From: ATX-6F1 sp037134455
Lineage (GTDB): Bacteria > Cyanobacteriota > Cyanobacteriia > PCC-6307 > Cyanobiaceae
Length of the DNA: 64,000 bases
NCBI GenBank assembly: GCA_037134455.1
Contig: JBAXME010000006.1
Coordinates: 5,505 to 69,504 of the forward strand
Reading direction: 5' to 3'
Shown: piece by piece, positions 17,084 through 25,865 of the stretch
Numbering within the stretch: the stretch's first letter is position 1
Layout of the letters: each line of letters opens with the position of its first letter
The notes under the pieces: model-generated
The model's input: only the letters and a program-made list of their open reading frames with translations
The model's database searches: none
Told to the model about the DNA's origin: nothing
Translations under genes and position numbers: made by a program

Positions 17084-18046
17084 ATGAGCAAGCGCCCACT
17101 GGTCATCACGACAGCCTTTTCCTATGAACCTAGCGACCTATGGCCTCTTCTCCACTCGTTGCACCAGTTTGTACCGACAGCTGACGTCCTGGTTCTGACA
17201 TCAGAGGACGATCTACCCATATTGGCGCCTCTCAAAAAGATCTTCCCAAGGCTCAGCCTCGAAACGGTGGCGCACCCTCCCCAGGTGATCCATGGCAAGT
17301 TTGCCGTACCCCGAAAGCTGGCCGCACGAACCAAGCGCTGGTTCAGAAGACGTCAGCAAAACCTTCTGCAACACCCCAGCATTGCCATTGAAGAAGCCAG
17401 GCTGCTTGGGCTGAGCACGGCTCAAGCCCATTTCCTGATCCGCCGTTTCTTCTGGGCACGCGAGCGGTTGACCCAAAACCGCTGGTGTGATCATGACCCG
17501 GTAATGCTCTGTGACGTAAGGGATGTAGTGGTGCAAGGCAACCCATTCGCAAGCATCAATAACTGCTTGATCACCGGTGAAGAATTTGGGCTGTTTGACC
17601 ACTGCGCCATGAATCGTCGCTGGATCCGTAGGGCTTACGGAGCAGAAATGGAGCAAGCATTGTGCGGGCGTCCAGCCCTCTGCGCTGGAGTGGTGATGGG
17701 ATCGCGGGAGCAGGTGATTCTCTATCTTGATCTCTTCTGCACAGATGCGCTAGCGATCATGCATCGACACCGCACAAGCTGCCTTGAAAATCTAGATCAA
17801 GCAGTTCACAATAAGATCCTGCGCAGTCCTTCAGCTTTGCAGTTGTCGATCAGTGCAGTCAATGGCCCCATCGCCACAGTGGGCTGCGTACCTGCCGAAG
17901 ATATTCGAGTGCCTGAAGGACCGGAACCGGTCCAAATACTGAGTCGGGTGCCCGCGGTGATCCACCAGTACGACCGACGCGTCGAGCTGGTACGACACGT
18001 TCAGAGCCGACATGGCCTTGGATCAACAACGGACCTCACCCCTTGA
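17084..18046 (+). CDS. Putative glycosyltransferase, family uncertain
   Basis: Encodes 320 residues. The N-terminus LVITTAFSYEPSDLWPLLHS and VLVLTSEDD look like the first half of a GT-A fold, and PVMLCDVRDVVVQGNPF carries a DxxD motif where such enzymes bind metal and nucleotide. FGLFDHCAMNRRWIRRAYG and CAGVVMGSREQV follow. No catalytic family is recognised with confidence. The composition is slightly less GC-rich than its neighbours. It is followed by a TTGA-type overlap with the membrane protein at 18043. Confidence 0.5.
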   Translation: MSKRPLVITTAFSYEPSDLWPLLHSLHQFVPTADVLVLTSEDDLPILAPLKKIFPRLSLETVAHPPQVIHGKFAVPRKLAARTKRWFRRRQQNLLQHPSIAIEEARLLGLSTAQAHFLIRRFFWARERLTQNRWCDHDPVMLCDVRDVVVQGNPFASINNCLITGEEFGLFDHCAMNRRWIRRAYGAEMEQALCGRPALCAGVVMGSREQVILYLDLFCTDALAIMHRHRTSCLENLDQAVHNKILRSPSALQLSISAVNGPIATVGCVPAEDIRVPEGPEPVQILSRVPAVIHQYDRRVELVRHVQSRHGLGSTTDLTP

Positions 18047-19746
18047 GAGCCCCAAGCACCCGCCACCTGCTCCTCCCCCTAGCCGCTTCCGCCCTGGCGC
18101 TCTTGGTGTGGCTGCCACTGGGGGGGGCCGGAGTACCCCTGGACACCCCCGATGGCTTCCTGCACCTGGGCTGGGCGGTGGGCTGGGCACGCCAGGTGGC
18201 CGGGGGCTGGTGGTGGCCCGAATGGAGCGATCTGAACTGGGCTGGAGCCGGCACCTTTGCGCTCGCCATCTACCCTCCCCTGTTCCGACTGCTGGTTGGT
18301 CTGCCTCTTCTGACAGGCGTTCCGGCCGACATTGCCCTGGCGGGTGCCTTGCTGGTCGTGTTGCTGGTCAATGCCGCAGGGGGGCTCGCCCTTGCGAAGG
18401 TGTGGCTTCGGCCTGGGGGCTGGCGATGGCTACTGGTGATTAGCGCCACGCTGAACCCCTATCTGTTGGTGAATGTGTATGTACGAGGAGCCTGGCCTGA
18501 GGCCCTGGCACAGGGCTGGCTTTGGTGGCTCGCGGTGGGCCTGGTGGGCATCCATCACCAAAGGCATTGGGCGCTGTGGATCACGGCCATGGCCATCTCC
18601 GGGGTGGTGTTGAGCAACTGGAACGCGGCCCTGCTGCTGTTCATCCTTTGGGGGGTAGGTGCCGTCGGCCTAGCCGCAAGCCGAAAATGGCCCTTGCTGA
18701 TGAAGTGGCTGCTGGGATTGCTACTGGGGCTGGCTGTGACAGCACCGTTCTGGCTGCCGGCGCTGCTGATGCTGAAAGGTGTGCGGCCACCCATCCCGGC
18801 GGGATTGTTTCCAGGAGAGTTTTTCCTGGCTGGCGAGGCTGGTGTTGGAAGCTTCGCCCAGCTGCTTTGGATCCAAGCGGTTGTCCTAGGCCTATTGATC
18901 GTGGCGCGTTGGCTGGCCTGGGGGCATCGCAGCGGCTGGCTGGGGGTTTGGGGGCTCGCCATCGCCTTGCTTGGACTTGCCTTGATGCTCCCCATCAGCC
19001 AACCGGTCTACGGCCTGGTGCCCCCCCTACAGCGCATCCAGTTTCCGTGGCGTTGGCTGGGCCCAGCCTGGTTTGGCAGCCTGCTGTGGCTCTGCTCCCC
19101 AGGCGCCCGAGCCGTGGGCGCTAATGCTCAGGGAATTTGGCGTCGACTCCTATTGACTCTGGTCTGCGCAGCCGCCGGTGCCGGCTGGTTTGATGCTCTC
19201 TGGCGTTTCCGCACCAACCTGGTGGGCCATGCCCCCGCTTCCGAGGACCGACACGCCTTGATGAAGCTACTGGCCTGCGATCCACTGGAGCCCTGTCCCG
19301 AGGGGATCGCTGCCCTGCCCGTCCATGGAGAGCTGGCCAAGCGGTTCGCAGCGTTGCCGGATGGGCGCATCGCTTTGGCTGGCGTACCGGATTACAGCCC
19401 GGCCGGAATCCCCGAAGGGTCCTGGCAGAAGCGGCTGCAAACCTTCTGGGTGCCAACCTGGCCCCAGGCGAGCTGGGCCCGGTTCAGTGGGAAGGGTTCG
19501 GTGACGATCCTGAGCCATAGCCCTCGCCAGCGGACATTGCTGGTGCAGGCGATGTCCCCAGGCACGCTGCGGCTGATGCAGTGGGCCCATCCACAGTGGC
19601 GCGTGCAATTGCGCCAAGCGAACGCCATTTCTGGCCCTTGGAGCGCCCCCATTGCCGCAGGTGCCCGTGACGCCGATGGCTGGATCTCGATCCCCGTCAA
19701 CACCGGCCGCTGGGAGGTGGCCCTCACCTACGGGCAGTCCCGCTGA
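18043..19746 (+). CDS. Large membrane protein (PTPS-related/GT-C-like)
   Basis: Encodes 567 residues from a TTG that overlaps the upstream stop as TTGA. At least ten transmembrane helices occupy residues 8-400, with a soluble C-terminal domain. LDTPDGFLHLGWAVGWARQV, WPEWSDLNWAGAGTFALAIY and YPPLFRLLVGL reproduce the Asp/His first-loop plus Tyr-Pro-Pro-Leu pattern of the membrane family called 6-pyruvoyl-tetrahydropterin-synthase-related, thought to use polyprenyl-linked sugars. It may transfer a sugar on the periplasmic side. It precedes a DPM1/GtrB-like enzyme, which would supply such a lipid donor. Confidence 0.65.
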   Translation: MRAPSTRHLLLPLAASALALLVWLPLGGAGVPLDTPDGFLHLGWAVGWARQVAGGWWWPEWSDLNWAGAGTFALAIYPPLFRLLVGLPLLTGVPADIALAGALLVVLLVNAAGGLALAKVWLRPGGWRWLLVISATLNPYLLVNVYVRGAWPEALAQGWLWWLAVGLVGIHHQRHWALWITAMAISGVVLSNWNAALLLFILWGVGAVGLAASRKWPLLMKWLLGLLLGLAVTAPFWLPALLMLKGVRPPIPAGLFPGEFFLAGEAGVGSFAQLLWIQAVVLGLLIVARWLAWGHRSGWLGVWGLAIALLGLALMLPISQPVYGLVPPLQRIQFPWRWLGPAWFGSLLWLCSPGARAVGANAQGIWRRLLLTLVCAAAGAGWFDALWRFRTNLVGHAPASEDRHALMKLLACDPLEPCPEGIAALPVHGELAKRFAALPDGRIALAGVPDYSPAGIPEGSWQKRLQTFWVPTWPQASWARFSGKGSVTILSHSPRQRTLLVQAMSPGTLRLMQWAHPQWRVQLRQANAISGPWSAPIAAGARDADGWISIPVNTGRWEVALTYGQSR

Positions 19747-19765
19747 CCCCCATCGCCTCTTGTCC

Positions 19766-20737
19766 ATGAACGACTCAGACCCGCGTCCGGAACATCCCCG
19801 GCTGAGCGCGGTGGTGCCGTTCCTGAACGAGGCCGCCAACATCCCCGCGCTGATGGCGGAACTGGAACGGGCCCTGGGGGCCCTCGGCCTCCCCTACGAG
19901 CTGGTGCTGGTGGACGACGGCAGCCGCGATGGCTCCCTGGAGGTGCTGCAGAACACCCTGCATCGGCACCCTGGCCTGAACGCCACCGTGATCAGCCTGT
20001 CGCGCAACTTCGGTAAGGAGGCGGCCCTCACCGCCGGCATGGAGGCGGCCAGGGGGGATGTGGTGGTGCCGTTGGATGCGGACCTGCAGGACCCACCCGA
20101 GCTGATCGGCGCCCTGCTGGAGCAATGGCGGGCCGGCTACGACGTGGTCTATGCCGTGCGACGCCAGCGGGCCGGCGAGAGCTGGTTCAAACGCTTCACC
20201 GCCTATGGCTTCTACCGGCTGATGGGGCGGCTCAGCGCCACCGCCATCCCCGCCGACACCGGCGATTTCCGGCTGATGGACCGCTGCGTGGTGCAGGCGC
20301 TGCTGCAGCTGCCGGAGCGGAGCCGGTTCATGAAGGGCCTGTTCGCCTGGGTGGGCTTCCGCCAGACGGCGGTGACCTACGACCGGGCACCCCGCCGAGG
20401 AGGGCGCACCAGCTGGAACTACTGGAAGCTCTGGAACTTCGCCCTCGACGGCATCACCTCCTTCAGCCGGCTGCCCCTGCAGGTGCTCAGCTACGGCGGC
20501 GTGGCCACCGCCCTGGTGGCCCTGCTGTACGGCAGCTGGATGGTGCTGCGCACCCTGGTGTTCGGCATCGATCTGCCGGGCTACGCCTCCCTGATGACCG
20601 CTGTGCTGTTCCTGGGCGGCATCCAGCTGATCGGCCTCGGGGTGCTCGGGGAGTACCTGGGCCGGGTGTTCGATGAGGTGAAGGCACGGCCCCTGTATCT
20701 GGTGCGGCGCCGCTGGCGCCAGAACGGCTGGGATTGA
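19766..20737 (+). CDS. Polyprenyl-phosphate glycosyltransferase (GtrB/DPM1-like)
   Basis: Encodes 323 residues. SAVVPFLNEAANIPALM starts the GT2 fold, ELVLVDDGSRDGSLEVL is the nucleotide site, PLDADLQDPPELI is the DxD, and two C-terminal transmembrane helices (about 225-250 and 260-285) match GtrB/ArnC-type enzymes, which load a sugar onto undecaprenyl phosphate at the cytoplasmic face. Start ATG at 19766 (MNDSDPRP), 19 bp after the membrane protein gene. Together they could form a donor plus GT-C pair that decorates the polymer. Confidence 0.88.
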   Translation: MNDSDPRPEHPRLSAVVPFLNEAANIPALMAELERALGALGLPYELVLVDDGSRDGSLEVLQNTLHRHPGLNATVISLSRNFGKEAALTAGMEAARGDVVVPLDADLQDPPELIGALLEQWRAGYDVVYAVRRQRAGESWFKRFTAYGFYRLMGRLSATAIPADTGDFRLMDRCVVQALLQLPERSRFMKGLFAWVGFRQTAVTYDRAPRRGGRTSWNYWKLWNFALDGITSFSRLPLQVLSYGGVATALVALLYGSWMVLRTLVFGIDLPGYASLMTAVLFLGGIQLIGLGVLGEYLGRVFDEVKARPLYLVRRRWRQNGWD

Positions 20738-20764
20738 GCTCTTGTCGGGGCCATGCCCTGGCCA

Positions 20765-21817
20765 TCAGCCCATCAGGCCCTCGATCACGGCCCGGGTCTG
20801 GGCGCCCGTGCGTTCCCAGCTGAACGCCGCCGACCGCTCCAGACCCGCTGCCCGCAGGCGAGCCCGCAGGCCGCCATCGCCCACCAGGCGGGCCAGGGCA
20901 GAGGTGAGGGCTGGCAGCGAAAGGGGATCGGCCAGCAGGGCGGCCTCCCCAGACGCTTCCTGCAAACCAGAACCCGGCGAGGTGAGCACGGGGGTGCCAC
21001 AGGCCATGGCCTCCAGCACCGGCAGGCCGAACCCCTCCCACAGGGACGGGTACACGAAGGCCAAGGCCCCCCGGTAGAGGTCGGGCAGCTGGGCGAAGGG
21101 CACGTAGGGCAGAAACAGCACCCGATCCGTCAGACCCCGCTCCGCCACCAGCCGGCGCAGGCGCAGGGTCTCGGTGGGGTGGGGCTTGCCAGCCAGCACC
21201 AGCCGCAGCTCCAGGTGCCCCAGCCTTTCGAAGGCCCGGATCAGGCGCTCCAGATTTTTATGGGGATAGGCCTCTCCCACGTGCAGCAGGTAGGGAGCCC
21301 CCGGGGGCACCAGGCCCGCCAGGTCCGGCAAGGCCCCGGCCGAGGCCAGACGGAAGCTCTGGCGGTCGTAGCCGAGGGGAACAACGCTGATGCGGCTCTC
21401 CGGGATGGCCGTGGCTCGGATGATCTCAGCGGCCGTGTAGAGGGAGTTGGTGAGGACGTGGCGGCAGGAGCGCAGCAGCGCCGGCACCCAGCTGCGGAAG
21501 TAGAGGCTCTGCAAGGAGGCCTCAGGGTGGGTCAGGGAACGCAGGTCGTGGACCATCACCACTTGGGGCACCTGCTGGGGGCCCAGGTAGCCCTCGGGGG
21601 CAGGGGTGAAGATCAGGGAGGCGCCGGAGCGGGCCGCCAGGCGGGGTAGACGCACCTGGGTCCAGGCCAGCCGCCGCAGCCGCTCCAGCCCACCCCCAGA
21701 CCCGCCGCCCTGTACCAGCCGGTGGGGCAACTGCCGCAGGGCCGGCAACACTCCCTCGGCGTACACCCCAATGCCTCTGGGCTGCGCCAGAACAGGCCGG
21801 TAGTTGAGCAGCAGCAT
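20765..21817 (-). CDS. Glycosyltransferase family 4 (GT-B)
   Basis: Encodes 350 residues. The C-terminal half has the classic GT4 pattern: YLLHVGEAYPHKNLERLIRA, LVLAGKPHPTETLRLRRLV, and the E-x7-E motif within YPSLWEGFGLPVLEAMACGT. The N-terminus has RGIGVYAEGVLPAL. Likely a mannosyl-, rhamnosyl- or glucosyltransferase; the donor cannot be read from sequence. It is the second gene of a two-gene minus-strand unit, overlapping the GT2 stop/start by one base, and it converges with the gene ending at 20737 (27 bp gap). Confidence 0.85.
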   Translation of the reverse strand: MLLLNYRPVLAQPRGIGVYAEGVLPALRQLPHRLVQGGGSGGGLERLRRLAWTQVRLPRLAARSGASLIFTPAPEGYLGPQQVPQVVMVHDLRSLTHPEASLQSLYFRSWVPALLRSCRHVLTNSLYTAAEIIRATAIPESRISVVPLGYDRQSFRLASAGALPDLAGLVPPGAPYLLHVGEAYPHKNLERLIRAFERLGHLELRLVLAGKPHPTETLRLRRLVAERGLTDRVLFLPYVPFAQLPDLYRGALAFVYPSLWEGFGLPVLEAMACGTPVLTSPGSGLQEASGEAALLADPLSLPALTSALARLVGDGGLRARLRAAGLERSAAFSWERTGAQTRAVIEGLMG

Positions 21818-22566
21818 CAGGCCAGGCCGATCAGCCGCCGGCGAAGGTACTTAGCCCAGTTGAGCGCCCAGCAGCCCGCGCTGGGCCCCCAGCCCAGGTG
21901 GCGCCGCTGGGCCCGGAAGGTCTCAGCGAAGACCTGGGGGATGCAGGTATGGCTCACCCCGCCCTGCACCACCTTGAGGATCGAATCGCTGCTGTGCACC
22001 GTGCGCAGATCGGGTGGCAGCCGCAGCAGCCACTCGTAGTCGGCGCAGATGCGGAAGCTGGCATCAAAGGGCCCGACGCGCTCAAACAAGGAACGGCGCA
22101 GCAGCATGCCGGGATGGGCGATGGTCATGGACTGGCGCATGCGCTTCCACTGCCAGGGGCCGCCCCAGTGGCGCAGCAGGCGACCCCGGCGGTCGTGGTA
22201 GGCGTTGCGGGCGGTGATCAGGTCGGCGCCGGAGGCCGTGAGGGCGGCGATGCGGGCCAGGCTGGGGGCATCCACGAAGGTGTCGTCGGCGCCGATGAAG
22301 CTCAAATAGGTGCCGCTGGCCAGGGTCAGCCCCCGATTCCAGGCGTCGTAGATGCCGGTGTCGGGCTGGCTGCTCCAGTGAATGATCTGGTGGGGATGCT
22401 TCAAGCGGTACGCCGCCACCCGTTCGGCGCTGCCGTCGCTGGAGGCGTTGTCGAGCAGCAGCAGCTCCCAGTCGCCGTAGGTCTGCTGGGCCAGGCTGCC
22501 GAGGAAAGCGTCGAGCTGGTCGGCGCAGTTCCAGGTGGCCACCAGGATCGAGAGGGTGGGGGCCAT
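21817..22566 (-). CDS. Glycosyltransferase family 2 (GT-A)
   Basis: Encodes 249 residues. TLSILVATWNCADQLDAFL and ELLLLDNASSDGSAERVA form the nucleotide-binding half, SFIGADDTFVDA the DxD-equivalent, and PDTGIYDAWNRGL is a sequence common in WcaE-like GT2 enzymes. Start ATG at 22566 (MAPTLS), divergent from the gene starting at 22598, with only 31 bp between the start codons. It is a paralogue of the enzyme at 55893-56675, which has the same GIYSAWNKG motif in AT-rich DNA. Confidence 0.85.
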   Translation of the reverse strand: MAPTLSILVATWNCADQLDAFLGSLAQQTYGDWELLLLDNASSDGSAERVAAYRLKHPHQIIHWSSQPDTGIYDAWNRGLTLASGTYLSFIGADDTFVDAPSLARIAALTASGADLITARNAYHDRRGRLLRHWGGPWQWKRMRQSMTIAHPGMLLRRSLFERVGPFDASFRICADYEWLLRLPPDLRTVHSSDSILKVVQGGVSHTCIPQVFAETFRAQRRHLGWGPSAGCWALNWAKYLRRRLIGLA

Positions 22567-22597
22567 GGGGAGGCTGCTGGACCCGGATAATCGCATC

Positions 22598-23671
22598 ATG
22601 CAACCCACCCGCCTGCTGCTGCTGGCCGACACGTCGGCCCCGGAAGCCCTGGGCAGCAAGTTCCTGCGGGGAGCCTCCGCCGCCGGCCTCGATCCGGCGC
22701 CGGAGGCGGGGGAGCTGGCGGTGGCCTACAGCTCCCCGGCCCTGGCCTTCTCGCCGTCCATGGCCCGCCTGCGTGGAAAGGTCTTCTACCGGGTAGCGGA
22801 CCGGCGCAGCTGGGAGTGGTGGGGCTTCCAGCGCAGCTTGCTGGAGCGGATCGAGCGCCTTCGCCCTCGGCTGGTGGTGGTGACGGGCATCCTGCCCCTT
22901 GCCCCCAGCGTGTTCACGGCGGTTCATCGCCACGGTGGCCGCATCGTCAATTACCTCACCGACGACCCCTGGAACCCAATCCACCGCCGCCGCTGCTTCC
23001 TCGCCAACCTGCCCCTCTACGACCACATCTTCAGCACCAAACAGGCCCTGCGGCAGCGGCTGGAGCTGGCCGGCACCCCCAGCACCAGCTGGCTGCCCTT
23101 CGCCTACGACCCCGCCCTGCACCACCCGCCCGCCACGGCCCAGGGCACCAAGGAGGGGGAGGCGTGCGAACAGGTGGACGTGGCCTTCGTGGGCACCGGG
23201 GCACCGGAGCGGCTGCCCTGGTTAGCGGCCCTGGCGGACCTGCCGGGCCTGCGCCGGCGGATCCACGGCAACGGCTGGAGCTCCCTGGCCACCCCGGGCT
23301 GGGAACGGAACGAAGCGGTCACCGGAGAGCACTACATGCGGGCGATCGCCGGCCCCAAGGTGGTGCTGGGGCTGCTGCGCCAGGCCAACGGGGACCTCTC
23401 CACCGATCGGTCCTACGAAATCGGCGCCATCGGCGGCTGCGGCCTCTATCAAGACTCCTCAGAACACCGGGAACTCCTGGGGGACTATCCGGAGGTGGGC
23501 TTCTTCCGCAACCCCCGGGAGCTGCGGGAGCGGGTGCAGCAGGTGATGGCGGATCCAGGACTGCAGAAGGTGCTGCGCCAACGGGGGGCGGAAGCCTTGC
23601 AGCGCCCAGGGCACACCTACGCCGACCGACTGCGATCGATCCTGGAATGGGCCGAAGGCCCGAACCCATGA
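22598..23671 (+). CDS. CgeB/GT-B-like glycosyltransferase
   Basis: Encodes 357 residues. RLLLLADTSAPEALGSKFLR starts a Rossmann half; VNYLTDDPWNPIHRRRCFL and DHIFSTKQALRQRL are followed by a second domain with VDVAFVGTGAPERLPWLAAL and RSYEIGAIGGCGLYQDSSEH. This pattern occurs in glycosyltransferase-like proteins annotated as CgeB/spore-maturation type in sugar clusters. Start ATG at 22598; the stop overlaps the next start as ATGA. First gene of the long plus-strand block ending with asnB. Substrate unknown. Confidence 0.65.
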   Translation: MQPTRLLLLADTSAPEALGSKFLRGASAAGLDPAPEAGELAVAYSSPALAFSPSMARLRGKVFYRVADRRSWEWWGFQRSLLERIERLRPRLVVVTGILPLAPSVFTAVHRHGGRIVNYLTDDPWNPIHRRRCFLANLPLYDHIFSTKQALRQRLELAGTPSTSWLPFAYDPALHHPPATAQGTKEGEACEQVDVAFVGTGAPERLPWLAALADLPGLRRRIHGNGWSSLATPGWERNEAVTGEHYMRAIAGPKVVLGLLRQANGDLSTDRSYEIGAIGGCGLYQDSSEHRELLGDYPEVGFFRNPRELRERVQQVMADPGLQKVLRQRGAEALQRPGHTYADRLRSILEWAEGPNP

Positions 23672-24888
23672 ACATCACCATCGTGGTGGGGGGCCGCTGG
23701 CATGCCTTCGACCTAGCTCGCGAGCTCCACCGCCACGGCCACCTGCACCGGCTGATCACCAACTACCCCCGCTGGTTCGTCAAGCGCTGGGGGATTCCCC
23801 CTGAGCGGGTGGTGAGCCTGCCACTCACCTTCTGGCTAGTGAAGCTGATCTACAGGATCGGAGGGGAGGCCCTGATGATGCGCTGCCAGTGGGCGGTGCA
23901 CCGCTGGTTCGCCAGGCGGGCCGTGGCCCACTTGGAGGGCAGCGAGTTGATCCACGGCTGGTCCCAATGGAGTGAGCCCTCGCTGCGGTGGGCCCAGGAA
24001 CGCAGCATCCCCACGGTTCTGGAACGCTCCTCGGCCCACATCCTTGAGCAGAGCCGCCTGCTGCGCAAAGAACATGCCCGCCTGGGCCTCACCTGGACTG
24101 AAACCCACCCCCGCATTGAGGCGATGGAGCTGCGGGAGTATGGGTTCGCCACAGCCGTGGTGGTGCCGAGCTTGTTTGTAGAACGGTCGTTTTTGGAGCG
24201 GGAGTTCCCCCGCAAGCGTCTGTTCCGCAACACTCTGGGTGTGGACCTCAGCCACTTCAAGCCCCCGACTCAGCCGCCGCCGGCCCCTGGAGATGGCGGT
24301 CTGCGGGCGATTTATGCGGGCTCCCTATCGGTGCGCAAGGGAATCCCCGATCTGCTGGAGGGTTTTGCCGCCGCAGCCCTGCCGAACGCCCGCCTCAGGT
24401 TGGTGGGTGGCGAAACCCCTGAGCTGGCCGAGCTACTGGCCAGGCAACCCGCCAATGTGGAGCGCCTCGGACACCGGCCCCAGGCCGAATTGGTGGAGCA
24501 CTATGGCCAAGCCCACTGCTTTGTGATGGCCTCGACTGAGGAGGGGATGGCGATGGTGCAGCTACAGGCCCTGGCTTGTGGTCTTCCTCTGATCTGCACC
24601 ACCAACACCGGCGGCGAGGATCTGCTCCGGCTGGGCGGCGAAGAACCTCAGGATCGGCCCCAGGGGGTTCAGGAATTCGCCGCCGGATTCCTGGTGCCGA
24701 TCCAGGCCCCAGAGGCCATTGCCTGGTGCCTGCGGCAGTTGGCGGAGCGGCCCGGTCTGTGGGAACTGCAGCGGCAAGCAGCTCTCCAACTCGCCGCTTC
24801 TGAGCTGAGCTGGCAGGCCTATGGCGAGCGGGCGATCGCCTACTACCGCAGCCTGTTGGCTCACGGCAAGGCGGGGGCGACGCCATGA
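23668..24888 (+). CDS. Glycosyltransferase family 4 (GT-B)
   Basis: Encodes 406 residues. VVGGRWHAFDLARELHRHGH is the N-terminal acceptor loop; GWSQWSEPSLRWA and LERSSAHILEQSRLL follow; the donor half has AIYAGSLSVRKGIPDLLEGF and ASTEEGMAMVQLQALACGLP, the E-x7-E-like region. The ATG at 23668 overlaps the upstream stop by 4 bp. It resembles the group-1 transferases of cyanobacterial polysaccharide clusters; sugar specificity unknown. Confidence 0.85.
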   Translation: MNITIVVGGRWHAFDLARELHRHGHLHRLITNYPRWFVKRWGIPPERVVSLPLTFWLVKLIYRIGGEALMMRCQWAVHRWFARRAVAHLEGSELIHGWSQWSEPSLRWAQERSIPTVLERSSAHILEQSRLLRKEHARLGLTWTETHPRIEAMELREYGFATAVVVPSLFVERSFLEREFPRKRLFRNTLGVDLSHFKPPTQPPPAPGDGGLRAIYAGSLSVRKGIPDLLEGFAAAALPNARLRLVGGETPELAELLARQPANVERLGHRPQAELVEHYGQAHCFVMASTEEGMAMVQLQALACGLPLICTTNTGGEDLLRLGGEEPQDRPQGVQEFAAGFLVPIQAPEAIAWCLRQLAERPGLWELQRQAALQLAASELSWQAYGERAIAYYRSLLAHGKAGATP

Positions 24889-25865
24889 CCGCCGAGCCTT
24901 CGGATCCGATCACGATCCTGTTGCCGGTCTACGGCCGGGCCGATCTGCTGGAACCTGCCCTGGCCAGCGTGCTCGCCCAGACCAGCTCCGCCTGGCGGCT
25001 GCTGATCGCCGACGACGGCTCCGATGAAGCCACCCAGAGATTCCTGGAGGCCTGGACGATCCAAAACGATGGGGAGCAGGTGCAATGGATGCGGAGAGAA
25101 CAGAACCTGGGGTTGTTCGCCAACCTCAACTTGGCCATCAGCGAAGCAGCAACGGATTGGGTGCTGCTGCTCTGCAGCGACGACCTCCTGCTGCCCTCTG
25201 CGGTGGCCACCCTCCTGGAGGCCCGGCACCAATGGCCGGAGGCGGGCCTGATCTTGTCCACGTTCGACTCGATCAACGCCGACGGCAGCCCACGACCCGC
25301 CGACAGCGCCTGGCACCACGACCAAGTGAGCCGCAGGACGGCCTTGATTCCTCCGGAGAGGTTCCTCCCTGCCCTGCTGGAGTTGGGCAGCCTCAACGGC
25401 AACCTCACTGGCATGGCCTTCAGTCGCTCGCTCTGGCAGCAGGCCGGTCCGTTCCGAGACAACTGGCGCCACGCCGCCGACTGGGAGTGGTTGATCCGGG
25501 CCGCCGAGACTGGGTCCGTGCTGCTCAGCAGGGTGCCCATCGCCCAGGTGCGCACCCATCCTGCCCAGCTCTCCAATGCCAACCGAACCAGCGGCCATGA
25601 ACTCCAGGAAGTGACCGAAGTGGTGGCGAAACTCCACCATCACAGGCTCCTGGCCAACGAGCCCCGTCGCCATCGCTGGGCCGCCCATGTCATGCAGTTC
25701 CACCTCTGGACCCTGCTCAAGCGGCTGGGCCGGGGCGATTTCGAGGCCCTCCGGCCGACCCTGGGGCCGATCCACAGTTCGGCGGGCCTCATGCAAACTG
25801 GCCTGGCTCTGCTGGCCTGGTTCCCTCAACGATGGCGCAGACACCGCAAAGGCACCTCCCGCTGA
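24885..25865 (+). CDS. Glycosyltransferase family 2 (GT-A)
   Basis: Encodes 326 residues. ITILLPVYGRADLLEPALAS and LLIADDGSDEATQRFL form the nucleotide site; VLLLCSDDLLLPSAVATL is the DxD region; and the ADWEWLIRAAE motif near residue 200 is the ED/DW catalytic-side pattern of GT2. It overlaps the upstream gene by 4 bp, and its 3' end is overlapped for 34 bp by the membrane protein gene at 25832. Confidence 0.85.
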   Translation: MTAEPSDPITILLPVYGRADLLEPALASVLAQTSSAWRLLIADDGSDEATQRFLEAWTIQNDGEQVQWMRREQNLGLFANLNLAISEAATDWVLLLCSDDLLLPSAVATLLEARHQWPEAGLILSTFDSINADGSPRPADSAWHHDQVSRRTALIPPERFLPALLELGSLNGNLTGMAFSRSLWQQAGPFRDNWRHAADWEWLIRAAETGSVLLSRVPIAQVRTHPAQLSNANRTSGHELQEVTEVVAKLHHHRLLANEPRRHRWAAHVMQFHLWTLLKRLGRGDFEALRPTLGPIHSSAGLMQTGLALLAWFPQRWRRHRKGTSR

